A DNA stretch of 64,000 nucleotides from Ornithodoros turicata (GCF_037126465.1 NC_088206.1:28212790-28276789); one strand, 5' to 3'. Positions 22,065 through 33,655 are shown, counted from the stretch's first letter. Notes: a model not told the origin generated them from the sequence alone. Numbers and translations: made by a program.

Positions 22065-24419
22065 TGGTCAAATACGGCACTTTCAGAACCCTTAAATGCC
22101 ATCTTAAATCGTGTCCTGACTACATCTGTCATGAGACAAACAATTTAATTGGAAATAAACTTTTTTAAAACACATTTTCAACTCTGCTTGCTAGAACTAG
22201 TCTTGTTTTTTTTTTTTACTTGGGCATACAACACAAACATTTGTTTTAAAGAGGTACCCCAAGAAATTGCACCCAAAGAAATACCCGAAACGCCCATATC
22301 TACACCCGGTCCAAGTTGGCCATTTTCTTGGGTTTAACCAGACTTCTCTTCAAAAGTCACTTACGTCGGCCGTCCCTGGCATTGCCATCGATGGTACTTA
22401 CAGACAACATGGTCATGAAACAGTCAAAACTAAGACTTGGATATTGACATTATCGCACTGCGGCCAATACAGACTTGCTAATTGCTAATTGCTTGCGAAT
22501 TGAAAGCGTCTTGCCTCCCGCTTATTTCTCCGGATAAACATGCAACGTAGAACACAACATGTGACCAATATCAGCGTAGTTGCATCTGCCTGACAATGCA
22601 CGTACTTGGAAAGGTTGCGAGTCTGTGAGAAGTTGCAGATTGTGTCCCCTCTTGACTGTAGTGTTATCTGTCACGTAAATAATTGCTGACCGTGGAAGCT
22701 TGTCGTCATGTTTATTTTATCTTTTACTTTCCACGCTGCATTTCTCACAAATTAACAGTCCGAGGACAGATGTACCATCTATTATTATTGATAGTATTTG
22801 CCTCGAGTAGTTGCTCTAATGGTATGCAGTGATTCTTATTTGATTGTTTGTATATCCCCATCTGTGTGAAGTGTTGGCTGATCACCTTGCAATGTTCAAG
22901 CCTTTTCTCAGGGAGGCAAGCCTGAAAAGTTCACGCTTTTTTTTTTCTCGCTTTTTTGCACATATCATCTTTGCTACAGTGTAAGTTACTTTTCAGAAAA
23001 ATGTATCATGCACTTTTAGCAACATGGTGTACTGCATGTGTGATTTTCATGTTTGTACATCAGAAACGACAACAAACGGCTCTGCATAGTGGTCTTCATC
23101 AAATTTCGTATCAACTTCTTTCATACATGAGCACAAGCAGTCATGTAGGATTTCTTGGCCAGCCTAGAATATTGAGTAAAATTATTGCCATGGCTCAACT
23201 CCACATAATCCGAGCTCCCTCATAGGTTGGGTGCAGATTTTTTGGATTTAGACCCAAAACATATACTACCGGTAAAATTTAAAGCAAACTAAATGGAACC
23301 TCCTCCAAATATGTCCAAGGATAAGCTCAGAGAGTGCAGATCCCTAACCATAACCTGTACCATGAGCATCCACTTGAGTTATCTGTTCCTAAGCTTCTCA
23401 CAGTTGTTTACAGATTACCTCTGACATCTTTTTGCAGCACTCAAGTGGTGGGGAACATCTGCATCGCTCCCTTGGTGTACAAGGCTTTCCTCTGTGATTG
23501 CTCACGGAGAAAATTTTATGGCAAGTGCGGTGGGCTAGAAGAAAATATTGCAGCTTAACTAACTTGTATCTATTTATGTGAATACAGTATCTTTTGAACA
23601 TAAAAGCTGTGTGGAAGCGAGCTGGTACATGCTTGACGTTGACAACATTTCCCTGAGCTTGGGAAAAAGACAAATGGATTGAACTCGGAACATAAGCCGT
23701 TTGTCTTTTCCCCAAGGTCAGGGACATGGTGTTAATGTCAATATACTTTGTTATTTACTAAGCATGAAGGCACGGTACACTTTCATCAAACATAAGGGGT
23801 CACAGCCATTGGCTTTCATATGGAACTACAAGCATGCCATCCAAGATGGTTCAAGTCATTTTTGTCACTCGTTTTGTGAAACCTACATATAACGATATTG
23901 GCGGTAATTGCAAATTCTATCATTATACGGGGTACGTCGTTAAAGGAGGATTGACCTAAATAGCGCGTCCCTGAAAAGTCGCACGCCACCCCGCATGTAG
24001 CAAAAGAAACAGAAACATATGCTAAAAAGCTGCGAAGCTGTGTGACATCGCACTTGCTTGGGAAAACAGTGACCAGAACTCGTAGAGGAAACCAGGGAAC
24101 ATATCACAACAACTTCTGGCAACATTACACACCATTCACCAGTCACCATTCAGCAAGTCTACGTCACCTAACGCCTGCTTGCTTTAGGAGATGCTTGGTT
24201 TAGAACGCTGTCGCGTGGCTTTTGCACGGGCCTTTTGAATCATCGCGCAAATTTGAATAGCATTGGCCAAATATGGAGACATAAAACCGTTACCACTGAC
24301 CTCTTTCACTGACAGTATTGGAATATGAACAGTCGCTGTCTATTTTCTTGCCTCAATTTCTATTTTGGTTTAATTCTTTTGATACGAATTTCGGATGATA
24401 CGCATTTTTTCCTCTACCC
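22065..24419. other. No gene recognised
   Basis: AT-rich sequence with only short ORFs. A stretch at 23437-23560 has a splice-acceptor-like TTTTTGCAG ahead of an open frame, but the translation resembles nothing I know. Confidence 0.35.
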
Positions 24420-24656
24420 CGTGAGATTCGTATCGTCGAGATTCTACTGTATCTTATTGCGGCGATTTTTGCTGCAAAGTTACACGCACGAGACAGTGTC
24501 CACAATCATTATACGAGTACTCTGAACCGTGGTCTCCATCGCTGTAAGCAAGTCGTTTCCCCATAGAAGCAATGTATATTTTGACGGAAAAATCATAAAC
24601 CATTGTTTTACGAGGGATATCGTTATACGAGTTATTGTTATCCGGGTATTATACTG
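24420..24656. mobile_element. Tigger-like element fragment (right ends)
   Basis: 'CGTCGAGATTCTACTGTA' at 24435-24452 and 'GTTATCCGGGTATTATACTGTA' ending at 24656 look like worn right ends of pogo/Tigger elements. The repeated 'TTATACGAG' motif supports this. Left ends were not found. Confidence 0.45.
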
Positions 24657-25840
24657 TACTGCCCGACGTCGATGGTCTTGGTGATGTAAAGTCACTTACC
24701 GTGAGCAGCTTCATTTTTCTTTCTGTGTCTATAAAGTCTAAAACGCTTTGCAGCAGTGAGTGCCACATTTTTAGCCTGCTCTTTCCTGTATGTCACGTTT
24801 TCTTCATTTTTAAAAAAATACTATTGTTGTCTCATATACGTATGCCGCCATTGTCAGGAAATTTATATACTTCGGTGCACTATTTTGTGTACAACTTTCA
24901 AATGCAAAATCCTTTTTTTTTAATGCTGTTACGCGTACAGTTAGAGCTTGCCAAGACTAAACATTTGACATCCGATTTGTTTTGCTGGCGACATTTGTGC
25001 CCTGACCTGCGCAACACACTGCGGTCCCCCACAACATTGCCGGTGACATGTGCATTGTCACATGAAGCTTTTCACTCACTTCATTCATTCCAAAACATTG
25101 AATAGTTTTGAAATTATGAACGTTTAAAACTACTATCATTTTCATAATGCATCCTTGCCGGTCACCGCACCCCACACATGCTGGAAAGAAAGACTTGGTT
25201 CTACATCAAACAGATATTTTTGAATGTAAAATAAGTACCCGTGAATCTGTGAATGAATGTGCTTGGACAGTGTAGGAAGGGCAAAACTGAAAAGCATTGT
25301 TTCAAGTGGCAAAGCTGCAACAATGCCAAGCACTGTGAAGGTCATGAGTGCTCCCCTGTTTGAGAATTGAACATGCACCGATGCAGAAGACGAAAGTTCA
25401 AAGCGACACTCCAGCGCCAAAGAACTGTTGCCACATAATTTCTTATGAAATGACACTCAAAATTGATATATGTAGTACAAAGTACAGTAAACCCTTGTTA
25501 GAACGATACCACTTTTTTTTTTAATTATCACTATGTCCCAGCCGAAACACAAGTTTTGAACCAGATTATTCTGAGTGACCTTTGTGATTTTTGCACATGC
25601 TCAAACTTTGCATCAAATTGTGTGATATCACATTATCGTCTCATAGTGTTGCCAGTGTTGCTGCATGTACACTATTTGTAGTATATTTGTTATCATACCT
25701 GTTATGGGGTATTAGTTATTCTTATTAAAAGAAATATTTGAATTTATTGCTGACTGTCACTTAGTTCATTTAGCGTGTTTCCAGTTTCTGCTTTGTGCAG
25801 CAATTTATCTTCTATAAGTTGCTTCTACTTGAGCGGAACC
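24657..25840. other. No gene recognised; Tigger tip at 25483
   Basis: 'TACAGTAAACCCTTGTTAGAACGA' starting at about 25482 resembles a Tigger left end, but no right end was found. Other ORFs are short and unassigned. Confidence 0.35.
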
Positions 25841-26110
25841 TCCTGCCTTAGAACATGGGTTCCACCAGAAGGTAGGCTGAAGTGGAAGCACTCCTACATT
25901 GGGACACGATATTCCAACTGGAGACATGCTGTATATCCACCCTTGTTCCATCCTGTGTCCGCTGTGGAACTGGTTCTAGACCACTCTTTCTCCGGCTGGA
26001 TGCAGCCTGTTTGCAGCCTGGGGCAAGCCCGTTTCCAGGCTAGATCCAGTTATATTCCAGGCTGGAACCAGTCCAATAATCTAGCTGGAATTCCCACTGC
26101 ATTTCCAGCT
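25841..26110. repeat. Degenerate TTCCAGCTGGAA palindrome cluster
   Basis: The motif TTCCAGCTGGAA and variants (TTCCAGGCTGGAA, GGCTGGAACCAG, TCCGGCTGGATGCAG) recur about ten times in 270 bases. Each unit is itself a near palindrome. It looks like a degraded palindromic minisatellite. Confidence 0.5.
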
Positions 26111-27576
26111 GGAATATTTACTAGGGGGAAGAACAACAAAGGGACATAGCATCCATGTGGCTCACACAGAGCCTACCCTAACGAAAAAGTACGAGACAAT
26201 AAGTGATCGCCTATTTTAGCATGCTTAGTTGAACCATAACTGTCTTAATTAGAAAAAGCTGCAGAGCTAGGAATGCTCGTCAGGTATGGCGGTATAACTT
26301 GTTCCATTTGCAAGTAGTGTGAGGAAAAAAGAACAATTGAACAACTGTTTTCTGCAACGAAACTCACTTATGAGGTTAACGTGGTTCCGTAACTGTGACA
26401 TAATTATAATGTAACCCACAGCTAAATATTTGTAACTGAATTTCCTTGGCAGCATTGCAGCAGCACCTATTTTATAATGTTACCTGACTCCAAATTTTTA
26501 CCTGTGAATCTTCAAAAAGATACTCCAAACAAAACCATTTTAGCAGCCCTGGGCTGCACACAACCCCAGTGCATGTGAATATGTGCCCCCTTGGATACAA
26601 CACATATGCAGCTCATTTTTCTGGTTCATGTGGAAAATTGCTGGACATTACTTCACAAAGTTTTGTATACTGACCAGGTTGTGAAGCGTATAGTAGTTAG
26701 TGTGAACTTGGCACAGTTACATTGGCGCAAAAGGCACGGATACAAAAGAATGTAGACAACACACCACTAAATGAAATTTGCCTATGGCATCCATGCATAC
26801 TGTAGAAGTAATAATTTTTGCAAGGACCTAATATTTACAGGTTCTGAAATCATGACTTTTCTGCATAATTAAAATCCTACTGAATATCTGTAACTCTACA
26901 GGAAAGTGTAGGCGTTGGAATATGCAACAAATGAGTTTCACATAGAACGCAATTTGCTATGCCATTTTTACCACACAATAAAACTTGGTGACATTTTCAC
27001 TTCTGGCCATCGATACCCTCACTTGTTCCAGCATCGTTTTCTCATTCCACACTGGTTTTCAACCCTCAAATGTTAGCTAGAACATCAAGTTCACCAAATA
27101 TGTATATTTAGGCTCTGTGGGGGTCTTGCAGATGCACTACTCCTACTTTGGATGCAGTGCAATCCTGCCAAAGTAGACTTCTAGGCTTGTAGCCTGAATG
27201 AGGTGTACAGTGCAGCAGCAAAATATTCTCCAAACGTGCTTCCATCGCAAATTGTAAAGGTCACAAAATTGACCACTTTTACAGTACCTCATAATCAATC
27301 AGCCACAGCTTTAACCTTGTAACTAGTGGGTAACTCTGGACTTCACCTTTAAAGCATGAGGTGTAACTGTCCTTATAGATGAACCTTTTTCGTGCGTGTT
27401 ACCAAGTGCAAAATTACAAGTGCTGATTTAGTGTGGGGCAAACTTCCTTCAGTCAGGTTGCTTTGCCTGCAAGGATGCTGTGATGGGAGTAGAAGTCATA
27501 GCCGGCATGTTGCTGCAGTGTGTCAACAAGGTGTACTTCTTACATTGATGATTTGACAAATTTGAAGTTAGCCGGA
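26111..27576. other. No feature recognised
   Basis: AT-rich sequence without convincing ORF, terminal repeat or tandem repeat. Confidence 0.4.
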
Positions 27577-27584
27577 GTCAAAAC

Positions 27585-28404
27585 CAGGGATCTGAACCGA
27601 AACTGAACCGGACCAAAAACTGCTAAAAACCCGTATTTTTCGCGGAACCAGAACTGAACCGAACCAAATTTCTTTTCTCACGTTGAACTGAACGGGAACT
27701 GCACCAAAAAAAATTTGGCAGTTACTGGTTCGCAAAACGGTTCAGAAATAATGTGCGTTGCGAGAGGCTGGAATTACGATTTACATAGCGGATTGAACCA
27801 CGTTGCCAAACAAATTCTAAACCTCAACAAAATAAAAATGCAACCTTAGTACGCGAGGTATATCGTATTTCCTGCTTCGTATGTCGTGTGGTAGGCTGAG
27901 CCTGAATTATCTTAGGCAACTCACTAAACCGAGGGTTCCTATAATATTACCATAAGAAAAAAAAAAGAGAAACGAAACGCCCAGGAATGCCTGTACAGGT
28001 GGTACATTACTCACTTCTGGAATATATGTGATCGGAAAGGGCTAGAAGCACCACTGATCATGTTTCATTTTCTTTCTACTTTTTGCAATTGCGGGCTTCC
28101 TTATACGCGATTTTTGTCGTCCAGAACCCCCGTGGTTGCTATGTGACCATGGCTGCTGTGAACCACTACTGTGTTGGCAACAACAACAACAAAAGAATAT
28201 TTCCGTTATTTGAGAATTGTAAGGATGTGCTTGCTTTTAACCTATGACAATCTGCTCATAATTTGCTTTCCTAATCCGGTTCAAACCGACATTTTGCCCT
28301 CCTGTGGAGCTGAACCCGAACCGGACCAATATGCCCGAACCTGAACCCAAACCGAATCATCCCCCCCATCCCACCCCCCCAAAAAATAATGGGTCCGATC
28401 TCTG
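27585..28404. mobile_element. hAT-type non-autonomous element, 820 bp
   Basis: Ends CAGGGATCTGAACCG and CGGGTCC-like...GATCTCTG lie between 8-bp flanks GTCAAAAC (27577-27584) and GTCAAACT (28405-28412), seven of eight matching. Subterminal CTGAACCGAACC repeats face inwards from both ends. No ORF of note. Confidence 0.8.
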
Positions 28405-28412
28405 GTCAAACT

Positions 28413-29161
28413 GTGAAATAAATGTGTTAATGACAAGCCAACTTCTGAAGACACTAGCAAGGTAACATATAACAAATGGCATGCTCTTAACCAAAAGACA
28501 CAGAAAAGACAATATGGTAAATCATGACTGTGTGACATGCATTGTAATAAGGTTAAAATTTGGGTAGGTTGGCGAGTCATCTTAAAAGGAATAAAAACCC
28601 CCAGTGCTGTGGTGAGACGAGGACGAATAAAGGAAGGACAAACTGTCGCACTGAACTGCAACTTGCACTGGACAAACAAAATACTCGGATGATGATCGCG
28701 ACTTTGCAGCAGTAGTGATGTCTAGCAAAAAGGCAATAGAGTGCGTGCACAAACCAAGGGACTTCTGTACCCAGAATGACTGAGCGACGAGGAATTCAGT
28801 TGCCGCAACATTGTTGGGGACGCAAAAGTGCAAGCCACGGTCACGAAAGCTATGTCAGACAAAAATCAGTGTTTTTTCAGGCTCCCTGAGAATGTTGAAT
28901 ATTTTGTTTTCTCTGCAAGGAATCTCCACGCTGGTCAGTCCAGTGCACGACATGGTATAACAGAAAGGCGAATGCTCAATCTCGGGCATGTAATCACCAA
29001 AAAATGTGATATTTGGTTATAGTGCGACATTGCTTGTAGTGTGGATTTTCGGCGGTCCCACGACACACGTTATAAGCAGTCTCCGCTTGAACACTGTAGA
29101 ACATACATACTTGAACATCGAACTTGCATTGTATACCTTATGTTCAGTAACGTTCCTCTCT
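28413..29161. other. No gene recognised
   Basis: Lies downstream of TM2D1 (minus strand). Short ORFs only. Confidence 0.35.
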
Positions 29162-29167
29162 TTTATT
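29162..29167 (-). terminator. Candidate TM2D1 poly(A) signal
   Basis: AATAAA on the minus strand, about 165 bases beyond the TM2D1 stop codon. It is the first canonical hexamer I noticed downstream of that gene. Confidence 0.4.
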
Positions 29168-29330
29168 TACGGGAAAGCCGATAACAACCGAAATCAATCG
29201 ATAAAACAAAACATATTTTACGCGATCAATTGACACCGACATTCGTAGCATCACTCAGTCTTTCTCCGAACGATGTTCGCCCTTCATGCCGCCCCTATAT
29301 ACACAGACACCTTGTGCATAAGCAACACAG

Positions 29331-29876
29331 CTACCAGTCGTCCTGTGGCACAACATAAGTGTCGTTGTCAACAGCTAGAAACGAGAGCCGCGGCCCGAAA
29401 TAGTCGATGACATAATTGGAACCATCCGCGGGCTTAACTACTTGCATGGAAATGAGCGCAATGTCCACCAGCTGACCAAGGAACATAAACCCTAGGGTGC
29501 AAAACTTTGCCAAACCAATGGCCGGATAACCTAAATAAAAGCGGTCCGCTCCAAACATCCCCAGAAACACAGACAGCAGAAGCGACGTTTCAAAGGAGTA
29601 ACCTCGGGTGTAGCTGCAAGGAATGGGTCGCTCGAAGCTATCTTTGCTTGTGCCCGTGCCGTTTATGCACACAACACCTTCTGCTGGAGTACACTGTACA
29701 TGAGCTACATTGTCCGGTCCGCAATTGCGCGGCTGTTGCGTAGTTGAGTCTATGTCGGGAGGCGCACATATGTACTGGCCCATGAGAAGGGAGCTGCAGT
29801 TGGCCTCATAAACAAGCGTGGAAGAAAGAGGAAAGTGACTGCAAAATATGCTTAAAAGAAACGCTGTCGATATCAT
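29331..29876 (-). CDS. TM2D1: TM2 domain-containing protein 1, single exon
   Basis: TM2D1 is a membrane protein of the secretory pathway. In flies the TM2D family acts with Notch signalling, and the human protein was described as an amyloid-beta-binding protein. The 181-residue product starts at the ATG at 29876; the open frame extends two codons upstream to a TTG. Residues 1-20 are a signal peptide. Residues 27-87 form a Cys-rich lumenal region with 'GQYIC' and the end motif 'RPIPC'. Residues 93-147 are the TM2 domain: two hydrophobic helices separated by the conserved GADRFYLGYP with DRF at 111-113. The tail 'DGSNYVIDYFGPRL' is characteristic of TM2D1. Vertebrate TM2D1 has several introns; this copy has none and no visible poly(A) tail, so it is a compact gene or an old retrocopy. 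A 6-codon upstream ORF overlaps its start. Confidence 0.92.
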   Translation of the reverse strand: MISTAFLLSIFCSHFPLSSTLVYEANCSSLLMGQYICAPPDIDSTTQQPRNCGPDNVAHVQCTPAEGVVCINGTGTSKDSFERPIPCSYTRGYSFETSLLLSVFLGMFGADRFYLGYPAIGLAKFCTLGFMFLGQLVDIALISMQVVKPADGSNYVIDYFGPRLSFLAVDNDTYVVPQDDW

Positions 29877-29893
29877 GACCAAAACGCTGTCAT
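29873..29893 (-). promoter_or_regulatory. Upstream ORF overlapping TM2D1 start (ATGA)
   Basis: An ATG at 29893 opens a 6-codon ORF (MTAFWS) whose TGA stop at 29873-29875 overlaps the TM2D1 ATG as ATGA. Such an arrangement can lower initiation or allow re-initiation at the main start. It is directly visible; translation is inferred. Confidence 0.6.
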
Positions 29894-30205
29894 GGACCCA
29901 GAGTACGGCCTAGAAGTGCTAGAAGCTCCACAACTCACATTTGACAAGAGGCTCGTAAACAAGACGATAGCTGGATTGGATTGGCTAAGTTCCTCCATGA
30001 ATGAAGAAGCTTTCCCCCAAGTAAATTATTGTTAATTTATTAAGTTAATTTGTTAAGTTATTAAAATTGTTATTTGTTGCGTCAAGCCGGTGTGCAATTT
30101 CGTTGTTTTCTATCATGACTTCTCCTGGCTTCTGGAATATTTTTGCAAGAAGAAGAAGGTCCCCCAAGGTCGCCATTTTTCCCATGTATTTGTTCCTATC
30201 CCGAT
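29894..30205. other. TM2D1 upstream region
   Basis: Probable 5' leader and promoter side of TM2D1 on the minus strand. It includes an AT-rich stretch (30020-30070). Confidence 0.35.
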
Positions 30206-30249
30206 GCGTGCAATGCCGGAGGCCGCCCTTAGATACCCCATTGTTACCA
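30206..30249 (-). promoter_or_regulatory. Repeated GGGGTATCTA/GGCGGCC motif, copy facing TM2D1
   Basis: On the minus strand this reads GTAACAATGGGGTATCTA, GGGCGGCC and then GCATTGCACGC, pointing toward TM2D1. An almost identical block, pointing the other way, lies at 30575-30617. Two outward-facing copies about 330 bases apart suggest a shared promoter element or an inverted repeat. Confidence 0.45.
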
Positions 30250-30574
30250 GACGTTGGCTTGCGTGGATTGTAGCGCGCTAAAGATCCAGTTGAAGTACAA
30301 TCCAAGCCGGGCCAAGTCACCGAAGGAGAAATGGACGACTGCAGCGCCTGCGGCGCCTGGTACGACAGGTACGCTATGTGATTATGTGATGCACGCAGCC
30401 GTGCACTAGATCCTTGCGATCGCTCAACACGTTTAAAAACGGGACCAAATTAGTGAAACACGACAGAGAAAGTTGTTATACGCTTTTTATTTGGACATAT
30501 AAAGACTAGATTCATTCGAAGAAACAACAAAAACATTTTGCCGCTAAACTTAGCGCGTTGAAGTGATCCGGAAC

Positions 30575-30617
30575 GGCAACAGTGGGGTATCTAGTGGCGG
30601 CCTTCTTCGTTGCACGC
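30575..30617 (+). promoter_or_regulatory. Repeated GGGGTATCTA/GGCGGCC motif, copy facing right
   Basis: It reads GGCAACAGTGGGGTATCTA, GTGGCGGCC, then GTTGCACGC. A good splice donor GAG|GTGAGT follows at 30626/30627. This could be a first non-coding exon for a rightward gene, possibly the THAP gene at 33656; that link is inference. Confidence 0.4.
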
Positions 30618-30639
30618 TTTTCCGAGGTGAGTTTGGGGG

Positions 30640-31227
30640 ACCTCTTAAGCGCGGACCCCATAACAAGCGACACGCGACGCGCTGCAGAATTTGTCGCTGT
30701 CGCGTCTGGTCATGGCGCGACTTCCTGGTCCATTTGAGCAGCGACATTTCGTCGCCGAGAAATGATGTTTTTGGAGAAGCATTGCTTATTTTATTCGAGC
30801 TAAGTTGTAAATTGCCATAAATATACCAAAAATAGTATTTCATTCGTCAAAACGAAGAGAACTTGTAATGAAGGTGCTATGTAATATTCGCCGTAACGCA
30901 GTGGCGCTGCGGTTTAAGTTCCCAACGCCCCGCCCACTTCTTCGTCTGCTACTTTTGTTGGTTGCCCTCTCCACCCTTTCCCTTGCCCACGCGTTCAGTT
31001 CTTGTTTCACGCCGTCAAATCTAGCTGGTTTTGTCAAACAACAGGCAACGAACTCAGCGACATGCTACAAATATCTACTGGGAGTAGATGCAGAAATATT
31101 CAGCCGCGACTGAGCTTTTTTGACGCTCGTGTGGCGGCAGTGACGTCGATTTTGTCGCTTCTCGCGTGTATCTGCCGGATCTGCCGCGTGTCGCTTGTTA
31201 TGGGATTCGGGCTTTAGAAGTGTTCGT
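30640..31227. other. GC-rich stretch, no certain gene
   Basis: A plus-strand ORF (30868-31113) contains a Leu-rich, signal-peptide-like segment, but the rest shows no family. The G+C is higher than in neighbouring sequence. It may be promoter-proximal. Confidence 0.3.
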
Positions 31228-31988
31228 CAGGGTTGCCAGATTGGCCTATAAACCGCCAAATTGGGCTACTTTTTGTGACAGTTGGCGGGATCTATTTGGC
31301 TATTTTTGGGCGTTTCACGCCTTGCGCTCGGACGACAGCACGCAACCACACGACGACTGTCACCTCGATCACCCCTCGTTTCTGCATTTGTGTCCCGGCA
31401 CATAATATGCACTGATGTCTGTCGAGACTGAATAAAGTAATTAGATATGAGCAGACACGAATACACATATGTCGGAATCCTTTTTCAGAATTCGGTAATC
31501 CTGTGGCGGACACAGGTGGTGACACTGCAACGCAGCTTTCGTTCGTGTACAATCAGAATTTCGAAGTTCCAGGAACCAATTCCCGTGCGACTTTATTCTT
31601 CTTCTGAACTTGCTGTGTTTGAATAATTTGCGCGCACTGGAGAGAGTATACGTATAGTGCCTTGGGCTCGCTGGTGTTCCATTATTAAAAGCCCCAAAAC
31701 TAATGCTGTTGGAATATTAAAGACTAACCATGCACAGGTCTGTGCACAGTTTAGTAACTATACAGCGCGCATATAAACGGTTGCTCCAAGTAAAAATTGG
31801 CCGGGTCCCGGGCAACGCGAGTTGCTAACTTCAAGGTCAGGTTCCCAGCTTCACATAGCAACTCGCAATGTGGCGAGCATGGGAGCACCTTCGCGCAAAG
31901 CTGCCGCTTGTATATGGGACCTGTACTTGATATCATGCTGCCTCCGACTTAGAGTCGTTGAAATGACCTTTCACAAGTAAACAGAAAA

Positions 31989-32100
31989 CGGTTGAGAGCA
32001 TTAAATATAGTTTAATTAGCGGAAAACGAGACTTTCGTGCAGTAGGCTCTACTTCTTCAGGTTCTTCAGGTCATTAAACTATTTAATGCGCTCAACCGCG
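31989..32100. repeat. Hairpin with ~30-bp arms
   Basis: Arms 31989-32017 (CGGTTGAGAGCATTAAATA...) and 32072-32100 are inverse complements with a few mismatches. The loop contains ACGAGACTTTCGTGC and a tandem CTTCAGGTT. Confidence 0.7.
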
Positions 32101-32490
32101 TTGAATCGTTATCGTCGGAAACTTGCATATTGTTTTTTCACGCTCTACAAAGTGACCTTTATTTACATAAGCCATAAAGTTATAAGATATACGTGGTGCA
32201 TCATACCTGATTCAACAAATATATTGTTCTATATTGCTCTATATTGTTCTATACATGCCGTTTGTTCCACTTTATAACACCGGAAGAAAACATTTGCCAG
32301 CGACTTAACACAACATAGAATTACAACATTTAATATGATACTTTTGTCTCCTTATACAGGAGACTTATCAGCCCGCGGTACGGGACGTTGCTGAAAAGAC
32401 TTTATGCCATCCGAATTCTACCTGAATAAGTTTACAAGCGAACTTATGTATCCATAATCCAGGAGAAGTTGCATGCCTCTATCTTATGCT

Positions 32491-32560
32491 CAGGGATTTC
32501 CCTACAGGGTAGGGTGTAGGGAAATTTCCCTACACCCTACCCTTAGGAAAATCCCTGGAA
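32491..32560. repeat. Short palindrome with CAGGGATTTCC ends
   Basis: The two halves around GGGAAATTTCCC are near-perfect inverse complements, beginning CAGGGATTTCC and ending GGAAAATCCCTG. It looks like a tiny foldback MITE. G and C runs follow at 32568-32576 and 32599-32617. Confidence 0.65.
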
Positions 32561-32839
32561 AGCCCCTGGGGGGGGGTACACCCCCTGCATTTTTGCAACC
32601 CCCCCCCCCCCCCCCCCGAAATTTCTCAGGTGACCACTCGGCCACCAACATGTTCTGCTAGAGAGTCCGGCGCAGCGAATTACATCCTGTACTGTCAAAC
32701 TTGGGCTGTAGGACCACAATCATGCAGATGATCATACCATGCATTTGTCCAATCTGTGTGCTAGGTATACATTGAGCGCTTCGTGAGACAACTAGGTGCT
32801 AGTCTTTTTTCTTTGTCAGTCGTGTGATTATGCATCTTA

Positions 32840-33058
32840 GGCCCGGTTTCCCCAACGCTGGTTAACTTTGAACCAAGATCAAGCGTTGCTAAAACTTGAA
32901 GTTAACGCTCAATTCTTTTTTGCAAACGCTAGTTGGTGACGTGATGAATGTTTCAATAATAGTAACTGTCTTTTGTGAAGCACAGTTAAGCGCTAAATTC
33001 AAGTTAAGGAACCGTTGATCTCGGTTCAAGCGTTGATCGGCGTTGGTGAAATCGGGCC
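32840..33058. mobile_element. PIF/Harbinger-type MITE, 219 bp
   Basis: Ends GGCCCGGTTTCCCCAACG and CGTTGGTGAAATCGGGCC are flanked by TTA at 32837-32839 and 33059-33061. A 3-bp TTA duplication with GG...CC ends is the mark of PIF/Harbinger. No ORF. Inner GTTAAC-like repeats are also inverted. Confidence 0.85.
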
Positions 33059-33288
33059 TTAATGTGGAAATGCCGTTCATAATGAATCTGTATTCCCCCC
33101 CCCCCCCCCCAGCAGTGAATTTGTGGGGAAATCACTACTTATGCTGTATATTCTCCCGGTTTTGTGAACCGAGTAACGAAAACACTTTTAGCTATTTTTT
33201 CTTTTATGCGTTGGCGTGAGTTTGCTATATTTGGGCTATTTTCTGAATCAGTTTTGACGGGAGATCAGTTTGGCATCTGGCAACCCTG

Positions 33289-33655
33289 GTTCTTGAGGCG
33301 TTGTGTGATTTTCGCATGGATTTTCGATTGTCCCTCTTCTGTGTTTCAGCCTCAGAGCATCAATTTCAATCGTGTCCTTCCTCCATGATTGGCTCCATAA
33401 CTTGTGGTCAATGACACCTGTATCCCTGCCTGTATAGGAGGCATTGTTGGGCTGTAACTTGCCGCCTTCACCGAGCAGACAGACCAGGACCAGACCGCAC
33501 CTCAGTACACTTCGTACGCTCACGTGCTAACCTGCGCCTAGCGGCCTAGCCATCCATCCGTCCACAATTTAGGTGAAAAGTTATTGGCTTGCTGCGACTG
33601 TGAGACCAGTGAAGCCGTGAGACTTTCGCTTGTGAGTGTGATTTCTGACGTGACC
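33289..33655 (+). promoter_or_regulatory. Upstream/5' leader region of THAP gene
   Basis: Immediately precedes the ATG at 33656 (context GTGACCATGT). The reading frame is open to 33584 but only from a TTG, so this is probably leader. No clear TATA box was noted. Confidence 0.4.

Larger units (their letters stand above)
31228..33288. mobile_element. Element with CAGGGTTGCCAGA ends, 2.06 kb
   Basis: The left tip CAGGGTTGCCAGATTGGC and the right tip GGCATCTGGCAACCCTG are inverted repeats. The inner sequence also pairs ('TTGGGCTA', 'GGCTATTTT' blocks). The 8-bp flanks do not match well, so the duplication has decayed or the ends are slightly off. Inside are the PIF/Harbinger MITE at 32840, hairpins at 31989-32100 and 32491-32560, and two poly-C tracts. 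Probably hAT-type from the CAGGG tips. Confidence 0.6.

Noticed and set aside
23437..23560. Possible last exon of TUBGCP6
   Set aside because: It has an acceptor-like sequence but the translation lacks the conserved GCP C-terminal pattern.
30228..30240. TTAGATACCCCA resembles a conserved small-subunit rRNA motif
   Set aside because: Only the short motif matches; the surrounding bases do not fit 12S or 16S rRNA, and a second copy with variations lies inverted nearby.
30868..31113. Small secreted protein with a Leu-rich signal peptide
   Set aside because: The hydrophobic segment is followed by sequence of no known family, and the opposite strand is open too; composition explains it.
33584..33655. 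N-terminal extension of the THAP protein
   Set aside because: The extension begins at TTG; the ATG at 33656 lies six residues before the first zinc-binding Cys, the normal place for a THAP start.
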